Source: Candidatus Omnitrophota bacterium (GTDB lineage Bacteria > Omnitrophota > Gorgyraeia > Velamenicoccales > Velamenicoccaceae). Taken from it: DNA of 7,499 nucleotides. Positions 1 to 5,733 of the stretch are shown piece by piece. A program made the position numbers and the translations under genes. Positions within the stretch are counted from its first letter, which is position 1, and each line of letters starts with the position of its first letter. Under the pieces are notes generated by a model, which was not told where the DNA came from, did not search any database, and saw only the letters and a list, made by a program, of their open reading frames with translations. The stretch spans positions 357 to 7,855 of the forward strand of contig DMEU01000013.1 of NCBI GenBank assembly GCA_003451585.1. Direction: 5' to 3'.

Positions 1-30
1 TTCCAGGGCGAGTTGTATGTTTTTAGGCAT
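1..30 (-). CDS. possible start of a divergent gene, truncated by the window edge
   Basis: Read on the minus strand, an ATG at 30-28 opens a frame that stays open to the window edge, giving MPKNIQLALE. A stop codon lies upstream in the same frame, and no ATG, GTG or TTG occurs between that stop and this ATG, so it would be the natural start. No clear Shine-Dalgarno sequence precedes it, and ten codons are too few to identify a product. A divergent gene would explain the 144-base gap before tgt. It could equally be chance. Confidence 0.3.
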   Translation of the reverse strand, partial: MPKNIQLALE

Positions 31-73
31 TTTATTACGTGCCGAAGGTAAAAGGACACCCGGAGCGGAAAAA

Positions 74-114
74 ATGCCGGAAGCGGCTTAGGATGGCTAT
101 AATAGGCTATTACC
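74..114 (+). repeat. left copy of an inverted dispersed repeat
   Basis: Bases 74-89 (ATGCCGGAAGCGGCTT) are an exact 16-base match to the reverse complement of 7484-7499. The match continues after a one-base insertion (A90) as GGATGGC (91-97 against 7483-7477). After a gap it resumes as CTATTACC (107-114 against 7475-7468). Relative to the right copy, this one carries extra bases, including a TATAAT. Three collinear blocks in a 7.5 kb window are very unlikely by chance, so this is probably one member of a repeat family. Confidence 0.75.
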
Positions 115-128
115 GGCGGCCCGGTGAA
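99..128 (-). promoter_or_regulatory. candidate promoter for the divergent minus-strand frame
   Basis: On the minus strand, TTCACC (128-123) matches the -35 consensus TTGACA at four of six positions. It lies 18 bases from TATTAT (104-99), which matches TATAAT at five of six. Transcription would start near base 92, about 60 bases ahead of the possible ATG at 30. The hexamers overlap the GGCTA decamer array, so the array could affect either direction. This is a motif match only. Confidence 0.25.
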
Positions 129-141
129 GGCTAAATGTGGC

Positions 142-147
142 TATAAT
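142..147 (+). promoter_or_regulatory. candidate -10 element for the tgt operon
   Basis: TATAAT, a perfect -10 consensus, lies 27 bases before the tgt ATG. An identical hexamer lies at 98-103. No sequence resembling TTGACA is found 15-19 bases upstream of either, and neither has an exact extended -10 TGn in the right register. If one of these is the operon promoter, it would need an activator or a relaxed sigma factor. The hexamer may instead be only a by-product of the repeated GGCTATAATA unit. Confidence 0.3.
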
Positions 148-174
148 AGGCTAAGGGTGGGTTGGGATAATATT

Positions 175-1278
175 ATGGATTTTAAGGTAACGCATAACGA
201 TACACAGACGGCTGCCAGGTGCGGCGTATTGACTCTCGAGCGCGGTACGATAGAGACGCCTATCTTTATGCCCGTAGGCACACAAGCCACCGTAAAGTCT
301 CTTTCTCCAAAGGAGCTCGAAGACTGTGGCGCGCAGATAATCTTAAGCAACGCCTATCACCTGTATTTGCGCCCAGGCTTAGATATTATACGCGAGGCCG
401 GAGGATTACATAAGTTCATGAATTGGCACAAGCCCGTCTTGACCGACAGCGGCGGATACCAGATATTCAGCCTGGCTATTTTAAGGAAGATCAAGGACGA
501 GGGTTTGGATTTTCAGTCTCATCTGGATGGCTCAAGGCACTTTTTGACCCCGGAAGATGTGGTGCGCGTGCAGTTGGCATTGGGGTCTGATATAATGATG
601 CCTCTGGATGAGTGTGTTTCTTATCCTGTTTCTTTTGACGAGGCTCAGGTGGCTTTGGAGCGGACTACCTTGTGGGCGCACCGCTCTAAAAAAGAGTGGG
701 AAAAAGAAAAGAAGGGCGTTCTTTTCGGCATCGTCCAGGGGTCCACTTATAAGGATTTAAGGAAGAGGTCTTTAGAGGAGCTAGTTGAGATCGGTTTCCC
801 GGGTTATGCCATAGGAGGATTAAGTGTTGGCGAACCGGCAGATCTAAGGTATAATATTTTGCACGGAACGGTCGGTTACCTGCCGAGCACTTCCCCAAGG
901 TACCTTATGGGTGTTGGCCTGCCGCAAGATATTTTGGAAGCAGTCTCATTAGGGGTGGATATGTTCGATTGCGTAGTGCCGACGCGTTATGGCCGTAACG
1001 GTACGGCTTTTACCAGTCGTGGTAAGGTAACTGTAAGGAACGGCGAATTTTCTCGCGACCAATCCCCTTTAGATGCCGATTGTTCCTGTTATTGCTGCCG
1101 TAATTTTACCCGTAGTTATCTACGCCATCTTTTTAACGCAGGCGAGATCCTGGGGTTGAGGCTGGTTTCGTATCACAATATTTATTTTTTCTTAGACCTG
1201 ATGAAAAAGGCCCGCCAGGCTATAAAAGACGGGTGTTTTAAAGAATTTAAAGAAAGTTTCGCGGCCCGATGCGTATAG
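175..1278 (+). CDS. tgt: tRNA-guanine transglycosylase (queuosine pathway)
   Basis: This cytosolic enzyme swaps guanine 34 for the queuosine precursor preQ1 in tRNAs with GUN anticodons (Asp, Asn, His, Tyr). At 367 residues it has normal bacterial length and carries the family motifs. LTDSGGYQIFS contains D91 (general acid/base), MPLDEC contains D145 (base recognition), GGLSVGE is at 214-220, and MFDCVVPTR contains D265 (nucleophile). The zinc ligands C303, C305, C308 and H334 follow in the C-terminal part. I chose ATG 175 because MDFKV aligns with the usual family N-terminus and GGGA precedes it by 7 bases. A GTG at 124 in the same frame would add 17 residues encoded by the repeat array, which is unlikely. 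The 3' end overlaps trmD by 10 bases. Confidence 0.97.
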   Translation: MDFKVTHNDTQTAARCGVLTLERGTIETPIFMPVGTQATVKSLSPKELEDCGAQIILSNAYHLYLRPGLDIIREAGGLHKFMNWHKPVLTDSGGYQIFSLAILRKIKDEGLDFQSHLDGSRHFLTPEDVVRVQLALGSDIMMPLDECVSYPVSFDEAQVALERTTLWAHRSKKEWEKEKKGVLFGIVQGSTYKDLRKRSLEELVEIGFPGYAIGGLSVGEPADLRYNILHGTVGYLPSTSPRYLMGVGLPQDILEAVSLGVDMFDCVVPTRYGRNGTAFTSRGKVTVRNGEFSRDQSPLDADCSCYCCRNFTRSYLRHLFNAGEILGLRLVSYHNIYFFLDLMKKARQAIKDGCFKEFKESFAARCV

Positions 1279-1973
1279 ATGTCTTGACAATTTTCCCGTC
1301 GATGTTGGAGCCTGTATTAAACGAGTCCATCATCAAGCGCGCGCGTTCCGCCGGCAAGGTGGATATCCGCCTGCACAATATCAGGGATTACACGCTTGAT
1401 AAGCATCGCAAGGTGGATGACAGGCCTTATGGCGGCGGATGTGGCATGGTCATGATGCCTGAGCCTATTTTTTCTTGCGCCGAGGCGGTCTTAAAAAAGG
1501 CCAAGGGCCCTAAAAACGGCCGACGCATACTTTTATTGTCGGCTCGCGGCCGAAAGCTTGTTCAAAAGGACTTTCAAGCCTTTAGCAGCTACAAGCATCT
1601 GTTGCTTATATGCGGCCATTATGAAGGCGTTGATGAGCGCGTGGCGCGAGACCTTGCGGATGAAGAGGTCTCTGTCGGGGATTTTGTGCTGACAGGCGGT
1701 GAGATACCGGCCATGCTTGTGATAGATGCTACGGTAAGGTTGATCCCAGGCGTCCTGGGCAATGACGACTCGGTAAAATCAGAGAGTTTTCAGGACGGCC
1801 TCCTTGAGTATCCGCAGTACACGAGACCGGCTGAGTTCCGCGGTAAAAAAACGCCGAAGGTACTTTTAGGCGGGGACCATGCTAAGATCGAGGCCTGGCG
1901 GAAAAAAGAGGCCGTAAAAATAACTAAAAAAATAAGGCCGGATATAATAATAGGGCACAAACAAGCACCTTAA
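1269..1973 (+). CDS. trmD: tRNA (guanine37-N1)-methyltransferase
   Basis: TrmD uses S-adenosylmethionine to form m1G37, next to the anticodon, and so prevents +1 frameshifting. It belongs to the knotted SPOUT family and acts as a dimer. The 234 residues begin with the typical MRIDVLTIFP and contain RPYGGGCGMVM (52-62), GHYEGVDERV (116-125) and SVGDFVLTGGE (135-145). These last two motifs form the knotted cofactor site. IPGVLG (159-164) and GLLEYPQYTRP (177-187) follow. R157 matches the catalytic Arg154 of the Haemophilus enzyme. The position of its general base Asp169 is glutamate here (E172 in SESF). The start lies inside tgt without a strong ribosome-binding site of its own, which suggests translational coupling. 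It is followed 15 bases later by rplS, as in most bacteria. Confidence 0.97.
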   Translation: MRIDVLTIFPSMLEPVLNESIIKRARSAGKVDIRLHNIRDYTLDKHRKVDDRPYGGGCGMVMMPEPIFSCAEAVLKKAKGPKNGRRILLLSARGRKLVQKDFQAFSSYKHLLLICGHYEGVDERVARDLADEEVSVGDFVLTGGEIPAMLVIDATVRLIPGVLGNDDSVKSESFQDGLLEYPQYTRPAEFRGKKTPKVLLGGDHAKIEAWRKKEAVKITKKIRPDIIIGHKQAP

Positions 1974-1988
1974 AAACAGGAGATAAAA

Positions 1989-2348
1989 ATGGACAAAGTC
2001 AAGTTAGTGGAAGGCCTGATGCTTAAAAGAGAATTGCCTCTTTTTGGCGTGGGCGACACGGTGAAGGTCCTTGTTAAGATCCCGGAAGGGGACAAGGTTA
2101 GGATGCATCCTTTCGAGGGTACTGTGATCGAAAAAAGAGGAGAGGGCATCTCAATGACGTTCACGGTCCGCAAGGTCACCTACGGTGAGGGTGTGGAGAG
2201 GACGTTCCCCCTGCATGCGCCTACTATCGAATCAATCGAAATATTGAAGAGGGGCAAGGTCAAGAGGGCGAGGCTCTATTATTTGCGCGACAAGGTCGGC
2301 AAAGCTGCGAAAATAGAGGAGCGCAAGGAAGTAATTAAACCGTTATAG
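1989..2348 (+). CDS. rplS: 50S ribosomal protein L19
   Basis: L19 sits at the 30S-50S interface of the large ribosomal subunit. The 119 residues are full length for the family. They show the expected landmarks: GDTVKV (23-28), an HPFEG segment near residue 40, RKVTYGEGVERTFPLHAP in the middle, and a basic end with KRGKVKRARLYYLRD. The start is clear, because AGGAGA (1978-1983) is the best Shine-Dalgarno sequence in the window and lies 6 bases (from AGGAG) before the ATG. Strong initiation inside the operon fits the large amount of L19 needed relative to its neighbours. The trmD-rplS pair is one of the most conserved gene pairs in bacteria. Confidence 0.97.
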   Translation: MDKVKLVEGLMLKRELPLFGVGDTVKVLVKIPEGDKVRMHPFEGTVIEKRGEGISMTFTVRKVTYGEGVERTFPLHAPTIESIEILKRGKVKRARLYYLRDKVGKAAKIEERKEVIKPL

Positions 2349-2378
2349 TGTCAATAGCGTAAAACTCGGTTTTTATTT

Positions 2379-3041
2379 GTGCTATATTACGAGCGGCATG
2401 CCAGAAGACAGGGTTATTCCGTTATAGTCGGAATTGATGAGGCAGGAAGAGGGCCCCTTGCCGGGCCTGTGGTAGTAGCAGCGGTCTACTTAAAGACTTA
2501 TAAGTTTAAAGCCAGGATAGATGATTCAAAAAAGCTTTCCGCGGCCGCAAGGGAAGAAGCATTTAAAGAGTTTTCAGGAAAAAGCATTTATGGCGTGGGT
2601 ATGGCTAATGAAGGCGCCATAGACGCCGTACGCATCTGCGGCGCCTTGGACGTAGCCGTAACTGACGCGGCTACAAAGGCCTTGGCAGGTATTAAAAGGC
2701 CGAAACCAGGCCCAGGCAATACTATCTTGCTTTTCGATGGGGCGTTAGCTTGCGGCCTGGGTTATCCTTCTAAAGAGATCATAGGCGGCGACGGCAAGAG
2801 CCTTTCCATCGCCGCTGCTTCTATTGTAGCCAAGGTAGTGCGCGACCGTTTGATGATGATATACGACCGTATCTGGCCGCAATATGGTTTCCGTTCGCAT
2901 AAAGGTTACGGCACCAGGGAGCATATGTTGGCCATAGCGCGTTTCGGCCTTTGCCCTATACACCGCAGGACATTCTGCGAGCACCTTAATGTGCGCGCAA
3001 AGCGCGCATCTAGCGAATTGAGCACATTAACTTGGAAATAG
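2379..3041 (+). CDS. rnhB: ribonuclease HII
   Basis: RNase HII cuts RNA in RNA-DNA hybrids and starts removal of single ribonucleotides misincorporated into DNA. The four metal-binding acidic residues are visible: D20 and E21 in GIDEAGRGPLAGP, D120 in LLFDG, and D138 in GGDGKSLSIAAASI. DDSKKLS (48-54), the region around YGFRSHKGYGT and the C-terminal CPIHRRTF are also typical. The GTG start at 2379 is the only usable start between an in-frame stop (2355-2357) and the conserved core, and LYYERxARRxGY is a common family N-terminus. No Shine-Dalgarno is visible. The last 18 or so residues lie beyond the conserved core and are encoded by a palindromic segment that looks inserted (2986-3030). Confidence 0.95.
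   Translation: MLYYERHARRQGYSVIVGIDEAGRGPLAGPVVVAAVYLKTYKFKARIDDSKKLSAAAREEAFKEFSGKSIYGVGMANEGAIDAVRICGALDVAVTDAATKALAGIKRPKPGPGNTILLFDGALACGLGYPSKEIIGGDGKSLSIAAASIVAKVVRDRLMMIYDRIWPQYGFRSHKGYGTREHMLAIARFGLCPIHRRTFCEHLNVRAKRASSELSTLTWK
2986..3030 (+). repeat. 45-base palindromic segment within the 3' end of rnhB
   Basis: TTAATGTGC (2986-2994) and GCACATTAA (3022-3030) form a perfect 9-base inverted repeat. Nested against its left arm is a second perfect hairpin, TGCGCGC-AAA-GCGCGCA (2992-3008). The two overlap at 2992-2994, so they would compete in RNA. The segment encodes L203-L217, just past the conserved RNase HII core. It resembles short palindromic elements inserted in frame near gene ends in other bacteria, but only one copy is present here. 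TAGCGAA occurs inside it (3011-3017) and again at 3039-3045. Confidence 0.6.
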
Positions 3042-3046
3042 CGAAA

Positions 3047-3062
3047 TCCCGCGTTAGCGGGA
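3047..3062 (+). other. intergenic hairpin between rnhB and yraN
   Basis: TCCCGC-GTTA-GCGGGA can form a 6-base-pair stem with a four-base loop six bases after the rnhB stop codon. No T-run follows, so it is not a standard intrinsic terminator, and the operon probably continues into yraN. An RNA-stability or processing role, or membership of a dispersed repeat with the adjacent palindrome, would fit. Confidence 0.5.
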
Positions 3063-3084
3063 GTACTTGTGAGCGAAGGCGAAC

Positions 3085-3107
3085 GAGTATAAGCATATAG
3101 GATACTT
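3085..3107 (+). promoter_or_regulatory. weak hairpin around the yraN ribosome-binding site
   Basis: GAGTAT (3085-3090) can pair with ATACTT (3102-3107), including one G-U pair, leaving an 11-base loop. The yraN Shine-Dalgarno TAGGA (3098-3102) lies in that loop and at its edge, 7 bases before ATG 3110. The stem is short and AT-rich, so any effect on translation is speculative. Confidence 0.25.
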
Positions 3108-3109
3108 CG

Positions 3110-3484
3110 ATGCGTAAGATCGATACCGGCGCAAGCGGAGAAGAAAAAGCCGCAACACACCTGATAAAAAAGGGCTATAAGATATTAACGCGTAATTTTA
3201 AGAACTATCTGGGCGAGATAGATATAATAGCCTCCGATAAAGAAGTGATATGTTTCGTAGAGGTGCGTTCCCGCCGAGGGGTCCTTTCGCACGAGGATGC
3301 TCTAAGATCGATCGATTCCGCCAAACAGCGCCGCCTGTCGCGGCTGGCCGTAAGTTTCTTGAAAGAAAGAAAATTTCTTGATAGAAGGGCGCGGTTCGAT
3401 GTTGTTTCCGTCTCCTTCCGGGATGCCGGGTGCGATGTCCTGTTGTTAAAAGACGCTTTCCCCGTTGACCCAGACTACAGCTGA
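3110..3484 (+). CDS. yraN: YraN/UPF0102 family nuclease-fold protein
   Basis: A 124-residue member of the YraN (UPF0102) family, which has a PD-(D/E)xK restriction-endonuclease-like fold. Its cellular role is poorly defined, though it is often found next to rnhB. The expected elements are present: GASGEEKAA with E11, KKGYKILTRNFK, GEIDII with D38, and FVEVRSR with E51 and R53 at the last active-site position. Arg in place of Lys there also occurs in E. coli YraN, so it does not mean the gene is inactive. Start ATG 3110 has TAGGA upstream at good spacing. The stop is only 3 bases before fhs, so this gene joins the translation block to the one-carbon block. Confidence 0.9.
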   Translation: MRKIDTGASGEEKAATHLIKKGYKILTRNFKNYLGEIDIIASDKEVICFVEVRSRRGVLSHEDALRSIDSAKQRRLSRLAVSFLKERKFLDRRARFDVVSVSFRDAGCDVLLLKDAFPVDPDYS

Positions 3485-3487
3485 TAT

Positions 3488-5161
3488 ATGGCGCAAAAAA
3501 TAAGAGAGATCGGAAAGATAGCCGGCGCGCTTGGTATCCGCCGTAACGAGATCGAACTCAGCGGTTCATTTAAAGCCAAGATAGATCTTTCCATACTCGA
3601 TAGGCTGCGCGTAAGGCGCTTGAGCCGTTATATTTTAGTCAGCGCCATTACACCTACTCCTTTTGGCGAGGGTAAGACAGTTACCACAATAGGGCTCTCC
3701 ATGGCCTTAAACAGGCTTAAGTTAAAGGCGGCCTGTTCCTTGAGACAGTCTTCTTTGGGGCCGCTCTTTGGGGCCAAAGGTATGGCAACAGGCGGAGGCG
3801 CTTCGCAGTTGCTCCCTGCCGATGAGATAAACCTCCATTTTACAGGGGACACGCATGCGGCAGGCATGGCGAACAATCTGCTCGTATCTTTCCTTGAGAA
3901 CGATGTATTTCACGGTAATCATTTAAATATAGACCCTTCTACCATTACATTGAAGCGGTGCCTTGATATAAGTGACAGGTCTTTGCGCCATATCCGCTAT
4001 GGCCTGAAAACCGACGGCAGAAAGTTTGACATAGATACCGGCTTTGAGATCACGGCAGCCTCGGAGATAATGTCTATCCTGACATTAAGCCGCGACCTAA
4101 GCGATATGCGCAGGAGGCTCGCAGAGATTGTCGTGGCAAGGACCAAGAGCGGAGCCTGTGTAATGGCCCGTGACTTGAAAGCCGACGGCATGCTGGCCGC
4201 TATTTTAAAAGACGCCATAAAGCCGAATCTTGTGCAGACGAGCGAAGGTACGCCGTGTTTTATCCATACCGGGCCGTTCGCGAATGTTTCCATAGGCTCA
4301 AGCTCTATCCTTGCCGACAGGGTTGCGTTGTCTTTGTGTGATTATGTGGTTACGGAGAGCGGGTTCGGGGCAGATTGCGGGGCTGAAAAATTTTTTGATA
4401 TCAAGTGCCGTTATAGCGGTTTTGTTCCGGACGCCTGTGTCCTGGTCTGTTCTTTGCGCGGCATAAAAGCGCAGAGCTCAAAATTCCGCGTACTCCCAGG
4501 AGAAAAAATAGACGCGAGGCTTTTGAAAGAAGACCTGGAAGCCCTGGAAGAAGGTATCCTCAATTTAGAAAAGCAGGTAGGGAATGTCCGCCTTTTCGGC
4601 GTGCCGGTCATCGTAGCAATAAATATTTTTCCAACAGATACGGAAAAAGAGATAGAATGGGTAGCGAAAAAGGCGCTTGATGCAGGGGCTCTTGATTGTC
4701 AGGTGTCTACGGCGTGGAAAGAGGGTTCTGCCGGGGCTTTGAAATTAGCGCGCAGTGTCGTCAGGCACACGTCGGGGGAAAAACCGGATTTTCGTTTCTT
4801 GTATGGGGCGCAGGACAGTTTGGAAGAAAAGATCGATGCGATATCGAAAAAGATCTATGGCGCATCTTGCGTAGAATATTCGCCGCAGGCCAGGGAAGGG
4901 CTGGATTTTTATACACAGAAGGGTTTTGCCGGCCTGCCGGTTTGTATCGCAAAGACCCAGTTTTCGTTATCGCATGATGAAGCGTTGAAAGGCGCACCGG
5001 CCGGTTTTACGCTGCCGATAAAAGACCTGAGGTTATGTGCCGGTGCCGGTTTTGTGCTGGCGCATGCTTCTACCATGCAGACCATGCCGGGTTTGCCGGT
5101 TTCACCGCGCGGCTGTGCGGTCGATCTCAATGTAGCCGGCGAGATCACCGGGCTGTCATAA
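3488..5161 (+). CDS. fhs: formate-tetrahydrofolate ligase (divergent type)
   Basis: This enzyme activates formate with ATP on THF to give 10-formyl-THF, the first step of the Wood-Ljungdahl methyl branch. Its 557 residues match the usual length of about 556-560. Clear motifs are TPTPFGEGKT (P-loop, 55-64), LRQSSLGPLFG (85-95), DEINLHFTGD (112-121), PNLVQTSEGTP (246-256), ESGFGADCGAEKF (290-302), VAINIFPTDTE in the C-terminal half and TMPGLPVSPRG near the end. Several signatures are unusual. REPS is RQSS (86-89), GGGY is GGGA (102-105), and the usual ALKMHGG is GIKAQSS (325-331). The gene is complete and in frame, so it is more likely a divergent active lineage than a pseudogene. No Shine-Dalgarno is evident ahead of ATG 3488, which lies 3 bases after the yraN stop. 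Confidence 0.94.
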   Translation: MAQKIREIGKIAGALGIRRNEIELSGSFKAKIDLSILDRLRVRRLSRYILVSAITPTPFGEGKTVTTIGLSMALNRLKLKAACSLRQSSLGPLFGAKGMATGGGASQLLPADEINLHFTGDTHAAGMANNLLVSFLENDVFHGNHLNIDPSTITLKRCLDISDRSLRHIRYGLKTDGRKFDIDTGFEITAASEIMSILTLSRDLSDMRRRLAEIVVARTKSGACVMARDLKADGMLAAILKDAIKPNLVQTSEGTPCFIHTGPFANVSIGSSSILADRVALSLCDYVVTESGFGADCGAEKFFDIKCRYSGFVPDACVLVCSLRGIKAQSSKFRVLPGEKIDARLLKEDLEALEEGILNLEKQVGNVRLFGVPVIVAINIFPTDTEKEIEWVAKKALDAGALDCQVSTAWKEGSAGALKLARSVVRHTSGEKPDFRFLYGAQDSLEEKIDAISKKIYGASCVEYSPQAREGLDFYTQKGFAGLPVCIAKTQFSLSHDEALKGAPAGFTLPIKDLRLCAGAGFVLAHASTMQTMPGLPVSPRGCAVDLNVAGEITGLS

Positions 5162-5172
5162 AATTATAAAAT

Positions 5173-5733
5173 ATGGATTATATAAAGGGTTCGATAAAAG
5201 ATTATCTTAAGGACCTGGCTGCTAAGATGCCGGCGCCTGGAGGCGGGTCTGCCGCGGCTCTTTCTGCAGCTATGGGCGCAAGCCTTTTGGCCATGACATG
5301 TAACTTTACTTTAGGCAAGGAGAAATACAGGAAATATGAGCCGCGCATAAAAAAGATCCTGGCCCAGGCCTTATCTTTAGAGAAGCGTTTTATAAAACTT
5401 GTCGATGATGATATTCGGGCATATGCGAGCGGTGACATGGAGCGGGCTATCGGCGTGCCCGCGGAAGTTTGTTTTCTTTCTTATGATCTGATGAAGCTCG
5501 CCGGTGAGGTAATGCAGAAGGGTAACCGGCGCCTGGTTTCAGACGCTGCATTGGCCGCGGTCCTTGCCGAGACGAGTTTTGTGGCAGGTTATCTATATGT
5601 AGAGGCCAATCTAAGGCTTTTAAAAAGCGGGTTAGGGCACTACAAGGGGCTTGAAAAAGACCTGAAACCTTTGAAGAGAAAAATACGTGCGATGCGGAAA
5701 AAAGTTGAGGTGAAGGTTGGCTATTCTGCTTGA
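5173..5733 (+). CDS. fchA: methenyl-THF cyclohydrolase / formimino-THF cyclodeaminase family protein
   Basis: A small protein of the formiminotransferase-cyclodeaminase C-terminal family. Members hydrolyse or form 5,10-methenyl-THF and 10-formyl-THF, or deaminate 5-formimino-THF. The 186 residues carry the signature PAPGGGSAAALSAAMGASL (20-38), then IGVPAEV (93-99) and GNRRLVSDAALAAVLAE, with long helical stretches as in the family. No formiminotransferase domain is attached, and no histidine-degradation gene is nearby. Being between fhs and folD argues for the cyclohydrolase role used by acetogens. The start at ATG 5173 is 11 bases after the fhs stop with no visible Shine-Dalgarno. The 3' end overlaps folD by 17 bases. 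Confidence 0.88.
   Translation: MDYIKGSIKDYLKDLAAKMPAPGGGSAAALSAAMGASLLAMTCNFTLGKEKYRKYEPRIKKILAQALSLEKRFIKLVDDDIRAYASGDMERAIGVPAEVCFLSYDLMKLAGEVMQKGNRRLVSDAALAAVLAETSFVAGYLYVEANLRLLKSGLGHYKGLEKDLKPLKRKIRAMRKKVEVKVGYSA
5707..5716 (+). promoter_or_regulatory. ribosome-binding site deciding the TTG start of folD
   Basis: GAGGTGAAGG inside the end of fchA is purine-rich. Its GAGG (5707-5710) lies 6 bases before TTG 5717. This supports TTG as the folD start, and the resulting N-terminus MAILLDGKNVA aligns with the usual family beginning. Confidence 0.6.

Larger units (their letters stand above)
85..168 (+). repeat. phased decamer array (GGCTA units) upstream of tgt
   Basis: GGC recurs at 85, 95, 105 and 115, then at 129, 139 and 149, with a degenerate GGG at 159. 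Within each group the spacing is exactly 10 bases, close to one helical turn. The middle unit of each group is identical, GGCTATAATA at 95-104 and 139-148. The two groups are offset by 44 bases and share the exact 16-mer TGGCTATAATAGGCTA (94-109 and 138-153). The array lies between the possible divergent gene and tgt and runs to within a few bases of the tgt start at 175. It may be a multi-site operator or an expanded repeat; which one cannot be told from this sequence. Confidence 0.6.

Noticed and set aside
124..174. GTG at 124 as an upstream start for tgt, adding 17 residues
   Set aside because: The added residues come from the repeated GGCTA array and do not resemble a Tgt N-terminus. ATG 175 aligns with the family start.
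2361..2376. AAAAC-TCG-GTTTT followed by T-rich sequence between rplS and rnhB as a terminator
   Set aside because: The stem is 5 base pairs, almost all A-T, and too weak for an intrinsic terminator. It also lies directly before the rnhB start.
3257..3275. YraN active-site change (EVR instead of EVK) as a sign of inactivity
   Set aside because: The same Arg occurs in E. coli YraN, so it is a normal variant of the family.
5173..5733. fchA as part of histidine degradation (formimino-THF cyclodeaminase)
   Set aside because: No hut genes or formiminotransferase domain are present, and the neighbours are all C1-THF enzymes. The cyclohydrolase role fits better, though activity cannot be proved from sequence.
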